Shown here: one piece after another, positions 8,703-17,321 of the stretch
Position numbering within the stretch: position 1 is the first letter of the stretch
How the letters are laid out: each line of letters opens with the position of its first letter
Origin: a virus
DNA length: 45,558 bases
Strand: one strand, 5' to 3'
IMG/VR virus record: IMGVR_UViG_3300047554_000649
Span: 1 to 45,558 of that record
Program-made: the position numbers and the translations under genes
Notes under the pieces: generated by a model
Databases searched by the model: none
Told to the model about the DNA's origin: nothing
Seen by the model: only the letters and a program-made list of their open reading frames with translations

Positions 8703-8861
8703 ATGAAATTTAGAAATAACTGGAAAGTAACTAACAAGCAATTTGATAAGTTTAAAATTAGAATAAGACTTTCATTTGTTGATTTCCTTTGGATTGAACT
8801 AGATTTTTCTAAAAAGTTTTATATGTTTACACTATTAAACTTTGCAATAAAAAATAAGTAA
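8703..8861 (+). CDS. Small 52-residue protein, function unknown
   Basis: The ATG at 8703 opens a 52-residue frame ending at 8861, where its TAA overlaps the ATG of the next gene (TAATG). The product is rich in Phe, Lys and Asn: a basic N-terminal part (KFRNNWKVTNKQFDKFKIRIR) then an aromatic, moderately hydrophobic part (FVDFLWIELDF, FYMFTLLNFAIK). It could be a small membrane-associated protein linked to the lysis genes. The tight one-base overlap is the main reason to accept it. Confidence 0.5.
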   Translation: MKFRNNWKVTNKQFDKFKIRIRLSFVDFLWIELDFSKKFYMFTLLNFAIKNK

Positions 8862-9154
8862 TGGCTAGAAATTCATTAGCAGGCAAATCTACAGGTACCA
8901 GCAAATCTGCAAAATATTTTGCTTCACACCCAGAAGCCCGCAAGAAAAAAAATGCATACAACACTGAATATCATGCAGCACCTTCTCGTGTTAAATACAG
9001 AGAAGAATTAAATGCTGCAAACCGTAAATCAGGTACTTATGGTAATGGAGATGGTAAAGATAAATCCCACACAAAGAAAGGAACTTTGGTGAATGAAAAA
9101 GCATCTACAAACCGCGCCAGAAACGGAAAAGGCAATAATCCTAGAAGAAGATAA
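8861..9154 (+). CDS. Conserved-type small basic phage protein
   Basis: The 97-residue product is strongly basic and low in hydrophobic residues. It carries the run ASHPEARKKKNAYNTEYH, then RVKYREELNAANRK, and a tail KASTNRARNGKG. I recognise this as a type of small protein repeatedly seen in environmental phages, without a proven role. No cysteine or nuclease motif is visible. Its charge suggests nucleic-acid binding or packaging with the DNA. It ends a transcription unit: a terminator hairpin begins 30 bp downstream. Confidence 0.65.
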   Translation: MARNSLAGKSTGTSKSAKYFASHPEARKKKNAYNTEYHAAPSRVKYREELNAANRKSGTYGNGDGKDKSHTKKGTLVNEKASTNRARNGKGNNPRRR

Positions 9155-9184
9155 TCTAATTTATTAGTTTGCGTATCATCAATT

Positions 9185-9212
9185 AAAGCTCTCAAACTGA
9201 GGGCTTTTTTTT
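9185..9212 (+). terminator. Intrinsic terminator after the lysis unit
   Basis: AAAGC, an unpaired T, CTC, a five-base loop, then GAG, an unpaired G and GCTTT form a stem with one internal mismatch, followed by a run of eight T within and after the stem. It lies between the basic protein gene and the promoter element at 9245. Confidence 0.72.
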
Positions 9213-9244
9213 ATTTAAACATTAATTAGTTAAACATTTTTTGT

Positions 9245-9252
9245 TACATTTG
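9245..9252 (+). promoter_or_regulatory. Promoter -7 element (TACATTTG)
   Basis: TACATTTG matches the Bacteroidota -7 consensus TAnnTTTG and lies 33 bp downstream of the terminator and 20 bp upstream of the ATG at 9273. A clear -33 element is not seen. Confidence 0.48.
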
Positions 9253-9272
9253 ACCAGTAAATAAAAAATGTT

Positions 9273-9545
9273 ATGTCAGAAAAAACCAACCAAAATTCAG
9301 ACAGAGAGTACACAGAAGCTGAATTACATGCAATGCGCATGGAAACATTAAAGTTTTATGCAGAGCAGAAAAAAATGCTTACTGCTGAATGTGATGTTCA
9401 AGAACTTAGAGCTAGAATTAATAAAGCAAAATTTGAATCCATGGAGTATACTTGGAAAATGATGCAACTTAATATGGCTTTTAAAGAAGTTGATGAAACA
9501 GACCAAGAAAAAGAAAACTCAGAAGAAAAACCAGTTACTGAATAA
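9273..9545 (+). CDS. Small helical protein, function unknown
   Basis: This 90-residue product is charged and predicted to be almost fully helical: a polar N-terminus, a central coiled-coil-like stretch (EAELHAMRMETLKFYAEQKK, then CDVQELRARINKAKFE), and a very acidic tail (DETDQEKENSEEKPVTE). No motif is recognised. It is the first gene of the unit that includes the winged-helix-like and IHF-like genes, separated from the next gene by 2 bp. Co-transcription suggests a packaging or virion role, but this is not shown. Confidence 0.6.
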   Translation: MSEKTNQNSDREYTEAELHAMRMETLKFYAEQKKMLTAECDVQELRARINKAKFESMEYTWKMMQLNMAFKEVDETDQEKENSEEKPVTE

Positions 9546-9547
9546 TT

Positions 9548-9919
9548 ATGGCAAAGGCATTAGTAGTAAATAAGCAAGTGCCGCTATCTTTATTTGATGT
9601 GATAAAGTTTCAGATCAACATGCATTGCTTTACAAATAAAATCAGATTGAGTCCGGCTCAACTAGACTGTCTATCATTGTTAGGCATGTATGGTGATATG
9701 AACATGTCTGATTTTTGTGAGCAGGTTGTAATGAATGAAATTTTTGGAAATGTTCAAACAACTAGGAATTTTATTACAAAATCAGTTAAAGAAGGTTTGG
9801 TATCAAGAAGCGGATTAGGGAACAAAGTTGTTTCTTTAAACAAAGACTTGAATGTTTTAACTCAAGGTACAATTTTACTTAACTTAAAAGTTTATCACGT
9901 TGAGGCCAACGAAGGGTAA
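9548..9919 (+). CDS. Winged-helix-like protein upstream of the IHF-like gene
   Basis: The 123-residue protein has a helical core with LSPAQLDCLSLLGMYGDMNMSDFCEQ, a helix-turn-helix-like spacing, followed by NVQTTRNFITKSVKEGLVSR and a beta hairpin (NKVVSLNKDLN), which together look like a winged helix with its wing. It may bind DNA or act as a connector adaptor. The gene overlaps the next one by 20 bp, implying translational coupling. Similar proteins beside IHF-like genes are, as far as I recall, common in phages of Bacteroidota. No experimental role is known to me. Confidence 0.6.
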   Translation: MAKALVVNKQVPLSLFDVIKFQINMHCFTNKIRLSPAQLDCLSLLGMYGDMNMSDFCEQVVMNEIFGNVQTTRNFITKSVKEGLVSRSGLGNKVVSLNKDLNVLTQGTILLNLKVYHVEANEG

Positions 9920-10289
9920 AGAGCTTATTAAAAAAACAGCTCAGGATTTGAATATCTCTGAAGAAGTAGTTGCTGATGTAGTCAACTTCTATTATAAGTG
10001 TGTACGCGCTAAAATAGAATCACTAGAGCATCCTACTATTTTTTTACATGGTCTTGGAACATTAAGATTAAGTAAAAGAAAACTGAAAAGAGATATTGAA
10101 GGTTTGCAAAAACTTCTTGCCAGCAACAACCAAGAAGACTTTAAGAAAGTAGTAAAGTACAATCTCTCTAAAGCTCTGCTGGATAAGAAAGTAAAAGCTT
10201 TAGAGATATGTGAAATTTATTATAAAGGAATTCATGAAAAATATCATAGCAATCTGGAAAAACAAAGGGGAGATTCTGGAAGGGATTAA
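9900..10289 (+). CDS. IHF/HU-like protein without a typical DNA-binding arm
   Basis: This 129-residue protein uses TTG at 9900, inside the previous gene; no ATG or GTG lies near the conserved N-terminus. Residues 1-60 follow the HU/IHF helix-turn-helix base (KGKELIKKTAQDLNISEEVV, DVVNFYYKCVRAKIESLEHP, then IFLHGLGTLRL). In HU/IHF the beta arm with an R-x-x-x-G-R-N-P motif comes next; here it is replaced by a basic helical region (SKRKLKRDIEGLQKLL) and about 45 extra residues. IHF-like subunits are known in crAss-like phages. It may bend or compact DNA, or it may have become a virion or adaptor protein. Confidence 0.72.
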   Translation: MRPTKGKELIKKTAQDLNISEEVVADVVNFYYKCVRAKIESLEHPTIFLHGLGTLRLSKRKLKRDIEGLQKLLASNNQEDFKKVVKYNLSKALLDKKVKALEICEIYYKGIHEKYHSNLEKQRGDSGRD

Positions 10290-10554
10290 AAACAATGTGT
10301 TTAAAAAAGAACATGTTGAGGAAATTGCAACCGAAAGATATTCCGCTTGTCAAAAGTGTGATAAACTTGACTTAGATGGAACTGAATGTTTGGTTCCGGG
10401 AACTTCACCATGTTGTGGTGAATGCGGTTGTTCACTACAATTAAAACTTAGATCACTTGGATCTGAGTGCCCATTAAAAAAATGGGATGCTGTTTTGTCA
10501 CATGAAGAAAATTACTTATTACAACAAAATTTAAAAAAAGAAGACAATGAGTGA
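10234..10554 (+). CDS. Zinc-ribbon-like cysteine protein
   Basis: The ATG at 10234 is preferred to a GTG at 10210; either start overlaps the IHF-like gene. The 106-residue product has an N-terminal helix and then cysteines in the pattern C-x2-C, C, CC-x2-C-x-C, C (YSACQKCDKLDLDG, SPCCGECGCSL, SECPLKKW). This looks like a treble-clef or zinc-ribbon fold and is a small protein type I associate with phages of Bacteroidota. Metal binding is likely; the partner is unknown. It overlaps the next gene by 8 bp. Confidence 0.66.
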   Translation: MKNIIAIWKNKGEILEGIKNNVFKKEHVEEIATERYSACQKCDKLDLDGTECLVPGTSPCCGECGCSLQLKLRSLGSECPLKKWDAVLSHEENYLLQQNLKKEDNE

Positions 10555-10885
10555 TGCAAGAAAAATAAATGCTTCTAATCAAAATTTGTTTGGAGGGCAT
10601 GCGGGAAATGCAAGTCATCCTATTTTTACACCTAATCCCGGAAATGCGAGTCATCCAGGAAATATAGGTATTATGGCAGGTAATCTTGGAACATCAGGTT
10701 CTTCAGGAATAATACCACTAATGTCTTGGAATGGTTATATTGAAACTGTAGCTGATTTATTAGCTGCAGGAATTATTACTTCTGATAATTATTTTAAATT
10801 AAAAGCATTAATGCAATCTCCAGATCCAGAAGTGCGTCAACTTGGTTTAAAATTTATAGAAGAAAAATCTAAACTGGAAATATGA
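10547..10885 (+). CDS. Protein with repeated GNASHP motifs, function unknown
   Basis: The 112-residue product begins with a low-complexity Asn/Gly/Ser/His region containing two copies of GNASHP (GHAGNASHPIFTPN and PGNASHPGNIG). A helical C-terminal part follows (YIETVADLLAAGIITSDNYF, EVRQLGLKFIEEKSKLE). The first part is probably disordered; the second could be a small interaction helix bundle. It overlaps both neighbours (8 bp before, 4 bp after), so it belongs to the packaging operon. It could be a small terminase-associated factor, but there is no motif evidence. Confidence 0.55.
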   Translation: MSDARKINASNQNLFGGHAGNASHPIFTPNPGNASHPGNIGIMAGNLGTSGSSGIIPLMSWNGYIETVADLLAAGIITSDNYFKLKALMQSPDPEVRQLGLKFIEEKSKLEI

Positions 10886-11721
10886 GTGTAAAATTTTATG
10901 CAGATGATCATAAATACATTAGTATTGATGAGACAGATCTAATAGATTGGATTAGTGTTACTCGGTTAATACACTTTTTCAAAGAGCCATTTGACACTGT
11001 AGCAATGGCTGAGGCTTGTTCTAAAGGAAAGAATCCTAAGTACAACAAAATGAAACCTAAAGATATTATTGCTCTTTGGGATTCTGAAAACAAAAGAGCA
11101 GTTAATTTAGGTTCATGGTACCATGATCAAAGAGAAAAAGATTTGCTTGCCTGCAACACAATTACTCGCCAGGGAAGAGAATTAACTATTGTTAATCCTT
11201 TAATGGATGGACTTGTTAAATTGGCACCGGATCAACAACTTGTTGAGGGTATTTATCCAGAGCACCTTGTTTATTTAAAATCAGTTGGTATTTGTGGACA
11301 AGCAGATAGAATTGAAATTGTAAATGACAGGATTGATGTCTATGATTACAAAACAAATAAGGAAATTAAAATGGCTGGCTTTGTTGGTAAAAATGGAAAA
11401 TCAAAAAAACTTCTTGGTCCTTTATCACATTTAGATGAATGTAATTACAATGAGTATGCATTACAATTGAGTACTTATATGTATATTATTCAAAAGCACA
11501 ACTTCAATTTACAACCTGGAAAAATTCAATTAGATCATGTTGAATTTGAAATTGATCACATTGATGCCAACGGGTATCCTGTTATTGCACATGATGCTAA
11601 AGGTGATCCAATGGTAAGAAAGGTTACACCGTATGAATTACCATACATGAAAAAAGAAGTGATTGCTATGTTTAAATATGTACAAGAACACAAAGATAAA
11701 ATATTGAACCATGGCCATTAA
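10882..11721 (+). CDS. PD-(D/E)XK nuclease, Cas4/RecB-like
   Basis: The 279-residue protein shows the RecB-type nuclease core: an N-terminal helical part with LGSWYHDQREKDL at about 73-85, the metal-binding segment GICGQADRIEIV at about 135-146, then RIDVYDYKTNKEI at about 149-161, which supplies the D-x(n)-D-x-K residues, and a late helix LQLSTYMYII at about 194-203 with the motif-IV glutamine and tyrosine. Such nucleases in phages act in DNA processing, often in packaging or recombination. The location just before the terminase genes fits a role in genome end processing or removal of branched DNA before packaging. Confidence 0.8.
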   Translation: MSVKFYADDHKYISIDETDLIDWISVTRLIHFFKEPFDTVAMAEACSKGKNPKYNKMKPKDIIALWDSENKRAVNLGSWYHDQREKDLLACNTITRQGRELTIVNPLMDGLVKLAPDQQLVEGIYPEHLVYLKSVGICGQADRIEIVNDRIDVYDYKTNKEIKMAGFVGKNGKSKKLLGPLSHLDECNYNEYALQLSTYMYIIQKHNFNLQPGKIQLDHVEFEIDHIDANGYPVIAHDAKGDPMVRKVTPYELPYMKKEVIAMFKYVQEHKDKILNHGH

Positions 11722-12223
11722 ATTATTTGACCTTCAAGGTAATGCAGTAATTCCAACAGAACATTGCCACACGCTACCCTTCCTAAAGCGTATTATGGAG
11801 GAGTATCCGGAAAAACACATGCAAATTTTTTCCTATCTATTTTACATGACGTGTAGAAGTTCAGAAAATCCATATTATAACAGACCACAGGATGATATAC
11901 AAGAAGAGATTCTAAAAGATTTAGAAGCTACTTTTGATCCAGAAGACAGACTTGTTAGAATAGCTTTGGATAGATGCAGGTCTCTGTATGAAACACCAAC
12001 TGTAAGAGCATACAACGGTATTGCTAACATGCTTGAAAAACTAGCATTTTATATGGAGACCCAAAGTATTACAGATGGTAGAGATGGTAACATTAGTGCA
12101 ATCATTCAAGCTGCTAAAAACTTTGATTCAATCCGTAAATCATTTAAAGGAGTTGCCAAAGATCTTGAAGAGGAACAATCATCAAGAGCGCGCGGAGGAA
12201 GTAGATTATCATATGATGATTAA
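11711..12223 (+). CDS. Candidate small terminase subunit (TerS-like)
   Basis: The 170-residue, mostly helical protein overlaps the nuclease gene by 11 bp and ends 10 bp before TerL, the usual place of TerS. Visible segments are LPFLKRIMEEYPEKHMQIFS, EDRLVRIALDRCRSLYETPTV, RAYNGIANMLEKLAFYMETQ and NISAIIQAAKNFDSIRKSF, and a basic tail (RARGGSRLSYDD). A similar protein next to TerL is, to my memory, common in crAss-like and related phages. TerS proteins recognise viral DNA and stimulate TerL. No classical helix-turn-helix is certain, so the name is positional. Confidence 0.6.
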   Translation: MAIKLFDLQGNAVIPTEHCHTLPFLKRIMEEYPEKHMQIFSYLFYMTCRSSENPYYNRPQDDIQEEILKDLEATFDPEDRLVRIALDRCRSLYETPTVRAYNGIANMLEKLAFYMETQSITDGRDGNISAIIQAAKNFDSIRKSFKGVAKDLEEEQSSRARGGSRLSYDD

Positions 12224-12233
12224 TTAATCAAAG

Positions 12234-14456
12234 ATGCAGGATAAACTTGGAAATATTTATGAAGACATACCCTGTTATGATAATGGGGTATGGACTTTAG
12301 TTTCATATAAATCAAGAGAGGAATTTAAACTTGATCTCCAAAAAAATTATTTCAAGGAACCGGGAGAATATGAATTAGATGAAACAGTTTTAGAATGGCA
12401 AAAAGAAGGTAACTTCTTTAGAAAGAATGGATATTACTGTGATCAACCAGAAGGTAGTAGAGATTTTATTAACTACTGGGATCAACAAAAATTAAGATCA
12501 AGAAAAGGTTGTTTCTTTTGGAACAATGGAAAAAAATGGTATCTACCAAGGGATTACTATTTTTGGATTAACTTCCTGCAGATTCCAGATAAAGTAAAAA
12601 AGGAAGATGACTTTACAGACATTTGGGATTCTCAGATGCATATGGCTCTTTATGAATTCATTGGGGAATTAGATTACCACCATGGAGTTGTATTAAAAAA
12701 ACGTCAGTTTGGATCATCATTATACCATGCAGCTAAACTGTTAAATATTCTTTGGTTTGAACAATCACCAATCTTAAAAATTGGTGCGTCACTTTCTGCA
12801 TATATAACCGGTGTTACCGGAACCTGGAAAATCTTACAAGCATATCGTATATTCCTAAATAAGCACACTGCATGGTACAGACCTATGAATCCTGGAGGTG
12901 TAGGTGAATGGCAACAGAAAATTGAGTATGTTGAGAATGGCCGCAAAACTGAAAAAGGTAGAAAAGGGGTATTGCAATCATTATCCTTTGAGCAATCAGA
13001 TACAGCCGGTGTAGGGGGTTTATGTACTTTGTTCTTTTATGAAGAGGCGGGTATTGCTAAATCAATGGATAAAACATATGAGTTCATGCGCCCTGCAATG
13101 GAATCTGGAGACATAACAACTGGATATTTTATTGCTGCTGGATCCGTGGGTGATTTGAAACAGTGTGAACCTCTTAAACTGTTCATGTACAAACCAAATG
13201 GAAATGGATTCTATGGTGTGCGTAACAAATGGTGTGACAGCAAAGGTACCGTAATGACAACTGGATTATTTATTCCAGAACAATGGTCAATGCCTCCTTA
13301 CATTGATGAGTTTGGCAATAGCCAAATTGATGCTGCACTTGCTGCAATTGAAGAAAAAAGAAAGCAGTGGAAAAAAGACTTGACACCTGAACAATACCAA
13401 ATCCGTATATCACAGCATCCTACAAACCTAGAAGAAGCATTTGCATTTAGAGGAGAAAGCATCTTTCCTATAGAACTGGTCAAATCAATGAAGCGCGACA
13501 TTGAAGAAGGAGATTATCCTTACAAATGTATGAAGCTTGAATACAATAACCGCGGGGAAATAGTTGCATCACCAACAACCAAAAGACCTATATTAGTCTT
13601 TCCTGTAGACAAATCTGCAGAAGATAAAACTGGTGCTATACAAGTATGGGAAGAACCAGATGAAGAAATGGACTTCTGTACTACATACTTTGCTTCTGTT
13701 GACCCCGTGTCTGAAGGTAAAACAGTAACTTCAGACTCACTTTGTTCAATTCATATTTACAAAAATCCAATTCAAATACAAAGAGTAAAAGTAAATGGAG
13801 AGGTTGAAACTTTTATTGAAGGAGATAAAATTGTAGCTTCATGGTGTGGTCGTTTTGATGACATCAATAAAACTCATGAAAGACTGGAATTAATGATTGA
13901 GTGGTACCAAGCATGGACCATAGTGGAAAATAACGTTCCTTTATTCATTCAATACATGCAGTTTAAAAGAAAACAAAAGTATTTAGTTCCTTCTTCACAA
14001 ATGTTGTTTTCAAAAGAGATCCAACAATCTAAGACGCAGTTTCAACAATATGGTTGGAGAAACGTGTCAACAATTTTTAAATCTGTCATGTTAAGTTATT
14101 TAATTGAGTATCTTAAAGAAGAATTAGATGAGGATACTGATGAAAATGGCAAGGTCTATAAAAAGACTTATGGTATCAGCAGAATACCTGATTATATGGC
14201 TTTGGTTGAAATGGAACACTATCAACCAGGCATAAACGTGGATAGATTAATTTCACTTGGTGCCTTGATTGCTTTTGTTAGAATTCAGGAAGCAAGCCGT
14301 GGATTAAAGAAGAGAACTGAATTTGATAATGAAGAACATTTGGAAAAGTCAGAAAATTTGTATAAATTAAATAGGAGTCCGTTTAGACATATTGGAGGTG
14401 GAAATCAATCATCTTCAATGCAGAAACCAAGGAATCCTTTTAAAAATTTTAGATAA
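12234..14456 (+). CDS. terL: Terminase large subunit (TerL)
   Basis: This 740-residue packaging motor has an ATPase half with a Walker-A-like KKRQFGSS near 155-162, Walker B LFFYEEAG near 266-273 with its catalytic Glu, and a coupling-type motif AAGSVGD near 301-307. The RNase-H-like nuclease half begins near 480: ASVDPVSEG with the first Asp at 490, then TSDSLCSIHIYK, TIVENN with an acidic residue near 565, and a late acidic cluster around RIPDYMALVEME. The length and the extra N-terminal region (RDYYFWINFL before the P loop) suit crAss-like TerL. It would cut concatemers and pump DNA through the portal, whose gene overlaps it by one base (TAATG). Confidence 0.92.
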   Translation: MQDKLGNIYEDIPCYDNGVWTLVSYKSREEFKLDLQKNYFKEPGEYELDETVLEWQKEGNFFRKNGYYCDQPEGSRDFINYWDQQKLRSRKGCFFWNNGKKWYLPRDYYFWINFLQIPDKVKKEDDFTDIWDSQMHMALYEFIGELDYHHGVVLKKRQFGSSLYHAAKLLNILWFEQSPILKIGASLSAYITGVTGTWKILQAYRIFLNKHTAWYRPMNPGGVGEWQQKIEYVENGRKTEKGRKGVLQSLSFEQSDTAGVGGLCTLFFYEEAGIAKSMDKTYEFMRPAMESGDITTGYFIAAGSVGDLKQCEPLKLFMYKPNGNGFYGVRNKWCDSKGTVMTTGLFIPEQWSMPPYIDEFGNSQIDAALAAIEEKRKQWKKDLTPEQYQIRISQHPTNLEEAFAFRGESIFPIELVKSMKRDIEEGDYPYKCMKLEYNNRGEIVASPTTKRPILVFPVDKSAEDKTGAIQVWEEPDEEMDFCTTYFASVDPVSEGKTVTSDSLCSIHIYKNPIQIQRVKVNGEVETFIEGDKIVASWCGRFDDINKTHERLELMIEWYQAWTIVENNVPLFIQYMQFKRKQKYLVPSSQMLFSKEIQQSKTQFQQYGWRNVSTIFKSVMLSYLIEYLKEELDEDTDENGKVYKKTYGISRIPDYMALVEMEHYQPGINVDRLISLGALIAFVRIQEASRGLKKRTEFDNEEHLEKSENLYKLNRSPFRHIGGGNQSSSMQKPRNPFKNFR

Positions 14457-17194
14457 TGGAGCTATTAAATGCAATGGACATAAAAAAGGGTAAGCGCACC
14501 AAAAAAAATAAATTTGGTGTATTTACTCAACCCATTCAATTCATTCCTGCTATAGAGAAGGATGATGAATGGAGTAAACACAATATGGACTGGTTAGAAT
14601 GGCAGGGGATTAAACAGATCCAAGCTAAGGCAAGACGCATAATGAAGAACTATAAACTTGCTAAAGGGACCATTGATAAAAGTGACTACATTCCTGCAGT
14701 AGAGAATGAAATGAATGAAATGCTTGAAGTTCTTACTGAAGGTCAGAATGAAGCATTAGAGTTAAAATTTTATCCAATCATTCCTAATGTTGTTAATACA
14801 TTAGTATCTGAATTTGCTAAAAGAAATACAAAGATTGATTATCGCGCAGTTGATGAGTATTCATATAATGAAATTATGGAGAAAAAAACTGAGGAAATCA
14901 GTAAGGTCTTAGTTGAATATGCACAACAAAAATTGTTAGCTCACATGATGGAAATGGGATTGGATCCTAATTCACCAGAAGCGCAACAACAATTAAATCC
15001 AGAAGCATTAAAGAAATTACCAGAAATTGAAGAGTTCTATTCTAAAAAATATCAAACTCTTGCTGAAAAGTGGGCCGTTAAACAACATGCAATTGATGTT
15101 AACAGATTCCGCATGGATGAAATGGAAGAAGTTGCATTTAGAGATTCACTTATTACAGATAGTGAATTTTGGCATTTTAGAATGTTAGAAGATGATTATG
15201 ACATTCAATTATTAAATCCGGCACTTACATTTTATCACAAGTCACCAAATACTCAATACATTTCTCAAGGTAACTGGGCAGGTTACATTGACATGATGAC
15301 TATTGCAGATGTAGTTGATAAGTTTGGTTACTTAATGACTGAAGATCAATTAGAATCATTAGAACTATTACACCCTGCACGTTCTGCTAGATACATGGTT
15401 GATGGTATTCCTAATGATGGGTCATTATACAATACTGATCAAAGCTATAAGAGTAATGTACTTGACTCAGGTGTGGACATGAAGCGACACATGTCTTTCC
15501 TAGAGAATGCTTATACAGCGCATGATGTTGTTTCTTATATCATTGGAGAAAGTGAGCATGCTGGTTACTTACACACAGTAGAACTATTAAGAGTATCTAC
15601 AGTTTACTGGAAGACTCAGCGTAAAGTTGGTCATCTAACCTCAATAGATGAGGATGGAGCGGTTATTACAGAGATAGTGGATGAGAATTACATTATCAAT
15701 AATAAACCTCTTTACAACAAAGTATTTGAGAAAAAAGAAACTGCAGATAACTTAGTATTTGGAGACCATGTTGATTGGTATTGGATTAATCAAACATGGG
15801 GTGGTGTAAAAATTGGAAACAACCGTACCATTTTTAACACTGACACTGATACAGATTTTGATCCTATTTACATTGGTATTGATAGACAAAAACCCGGACC
15901 ATTGAAATTTCAGTTCCGTGGAGACAAAACAATGTATGGTGCCAAGTTACCAATTGAAGGACGTGTATTCTCTGATAGAAATACAAAGTCTTCTTCATTA
16001 GTAGATATGATGAAGCCTGCACAAATTGGTTACAATATTTGCAATAACCAGATTGCTGACATTCTTGTTGATGAAATTGGAACTGTAGTTGTATTAGATC
16101 AAAATGCAATTCCTAAACACTCTATGGGTGAAGACTGGGGTAAAAACAATTTGGCCAAAGCCTATGTAGCAATGAAAGATTTTTCAATGTTACCATTGGA
16201 TCCAAGTATTGCCAATACAGAAAGTGCAACAAACTTCCAACACTACCAAGTGTTAAACATGGAACAGTCTGCACGTTTGATGTCAAGAATCCAGTTGGCT
16301 AATTACTTCAAACAACAATGTATGGAAGTAGTTGGATTGAATCCACAACGCATGGGTCAACAACTTGGACAAACAAATACAGCTACCGGAGTAGAACAAG
16401 CAGTTAGTGGATCATATGCACAAACTGAAACTTATTTTATTCAACACAGTGATCATTTAATGCCGCGTGTGCATCAAATGCGCACTGACTTAGCACAATA
16501 CTACCATTCAAATAAATCATCTGTTAGATTGCAAGGAATGATTTCTCCAGATGAGAGAACAAACTTTGAAATCAATGGTACCGACTTATTGCTAGTTGAC
16601 TTAAATGTATTCTGTAATACAAATGCAAACAACCGTACAATGCTTGAACAGCTTAAACAATTGTTCATGACTAACAATACTACTGGTGCATCTGTGTATG
16701 ACTTAGGTAAACTAATGCAAACGGATTCTTTAGGAACAATTAATGTGGCTCTTAAAGCAATTGAAGAAAAAGCTGAAGCTCAACGCCAAGAACAAATGGC
16801 TGCAGAACAACAAGCACAAGAAGCAGAAATTGCAGCTAAGAAAGCAGAAAAACAAATGGAGCTTGATCATGAATCCCGCGAAAAAGAAAAAGACCGCAGA
16901 GCTAGATTACTTGAAGCTGAAATTAAAGCTGCCGGTTATGGTGCCATGCAGGATGTTAATCAAAACCAGCAATCTGACTTCCAAGATGTTTTAAATGATG
17001 TAAAACAATCTCAGCAGTATAATGATACAATGAACTTTAATAGAGCAAAAGAAAGTTCTAGAAATGATTTACAACAGCAAAAGCTTGATCTTGAGAGAGA
17101 AAAGATGACTATGGAAGCTGCAAACAAACAAACTGAGTTTGCAATTGCCAGAGAAAACAAGAACCGTTTTGATCAGAAAAAACCTAATAAGTAA
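14456..17194 (+). CDS. Portal protein
   Basis: The 912-residue protein lies directly after TerL (one-base overlap), where the portal is expected. An N-terminal clip/wing region (WLEWQGIKQIQAKARRIMKN, KFYPIIPNVVNTLVSEFAKR) is followed by mixed segments (DSEFWHFRMLEDDYDIQLLNP) and a stem-like region with QTNTATGVEQAVSGSYAQTE at about 640-660. From about residue 770 the chain is a long, highly charged coiled coil rich in Gln, Glu and Lys, ending in a basic tail. Portal length of 800-900 residues and a long helical C-terminus fit crAss-like portals. It forms the dodecameric DNA channel at one capsid vertex. Confidence 0.85.
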   Translation: MELLNAMDIKKGKRTKKNKFGVFTQPIQFIPAIEKDDEWSKHNMDWLEWQGIKQIQAKARRIMKNYKLAKGTIDKSDYIPAVENEMNEMLEVLTEGQNEALELKFYPIIPNVVNTLVSEFAKRNTKIDYRAVDEYSYNEIMEKKTEEISKVLVEYAQQKLLAHMMEMGLDPNSPEAQQQLNPEALKKLPEIEEFYSKKYQTLAEKWAVKQHAIDVNRFRMDEMEEVAFRDSLITDSEFWHFRMLEDDYDIQLLNPALTFYHKSPNTQYISQGNWAGYIDMMTIADVVDKFGYLMTEDQLESLELLHPARSARYMVDGIPNDGSLYNTDQSYKSNVLDSGVDMKRHMSFLENAYTAHDVVSYIIGESEHAGYLHTVELLRVSTVYWKTQRKVGHLTSIDEDGAVITEIVDENYIINNKPLYNKVFEKKETADNLVFGDHVDWYWINQTWGGVKIGNNRTIFNTDTDTDFDPIYIGIDRQKPGPLKFQFRGDKTMYGAKLPIEGRVFSDRNTKSSSLVDMMKPAQIGYNICNNQIADILVDEIGTVVVLDQNAIPKHSMGEDWGKNNLAKAYVAMKDFSMLPLDPSIANTESATNFQHYQVLNMEQSARLMSRIQLANYFKQQCMEVVGLNPQRMGQQLGQTNTATGVEQAVSGSYAQTETYFIQHSDHLMPRVHQMRTDLAQYYHSNKSSVRLQGMISPDERTNFEINGTDLLLVDLNVFCNTNANNRTMLEQLKQLFMTNNTTGASVYDLGKLMQTDSLGTINVALKAIEEKAEAQRQEQMAAEQQAQEAEIAAKKAEKQMELDHESREKEKDRRARLLEAEIKAAGYGAMQDVNQNQQSDFQDVLNDVKQSQQYNDTMNFNRAKESSRNDLQQQKLDLEREKMTMEAANKQTEFAIARENKNRFDQKKPNK

Positions 17195-17287
17195 AAATTT
17201 TTGTTGTTATAACTATAGGATGGTTAAAAGTTTTTTGCAACCTAAAATTAGTTAAACAATATATGTTTACAATTAAATATTTTTGCT

Positions 17288-17295
17288 TATATTAT
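17288..17295 (+). promoter_or_regulatory. Promoter -7 element (TATATTAT) before the scaffold gene
   Basis: TATATTAT lies in the 127-bp gap between portal and scaffold genes, with GTTTA about 18 bp upstream. Its downstream stretch GTCAGTATT then TAAACCAACA closely resembles the leader of the gene at 20680. The gap holds no other gene or terminator that I can see. Confidence 0.5.
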
Positions 17296-17308
17296 TTATA
17301 GTCAGTAT

Positions 17309-17318
17309 TAAACCAACA
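17309..17318 (+). promoter_or_regulatory. Shared leader motif TAAACCAACA (copy 2)
   Basis: This is the same ten bases as at 4475 and 20668, three bases upstream of the ATG at 17322. Confidence 0.4.
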
Positions 17319-17321
17319 ATT

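Noticed and set aside
17195-17260. Possible terminator after the portal gene
   Set aside because: The region has T-runs but I found no convincing stem before them.
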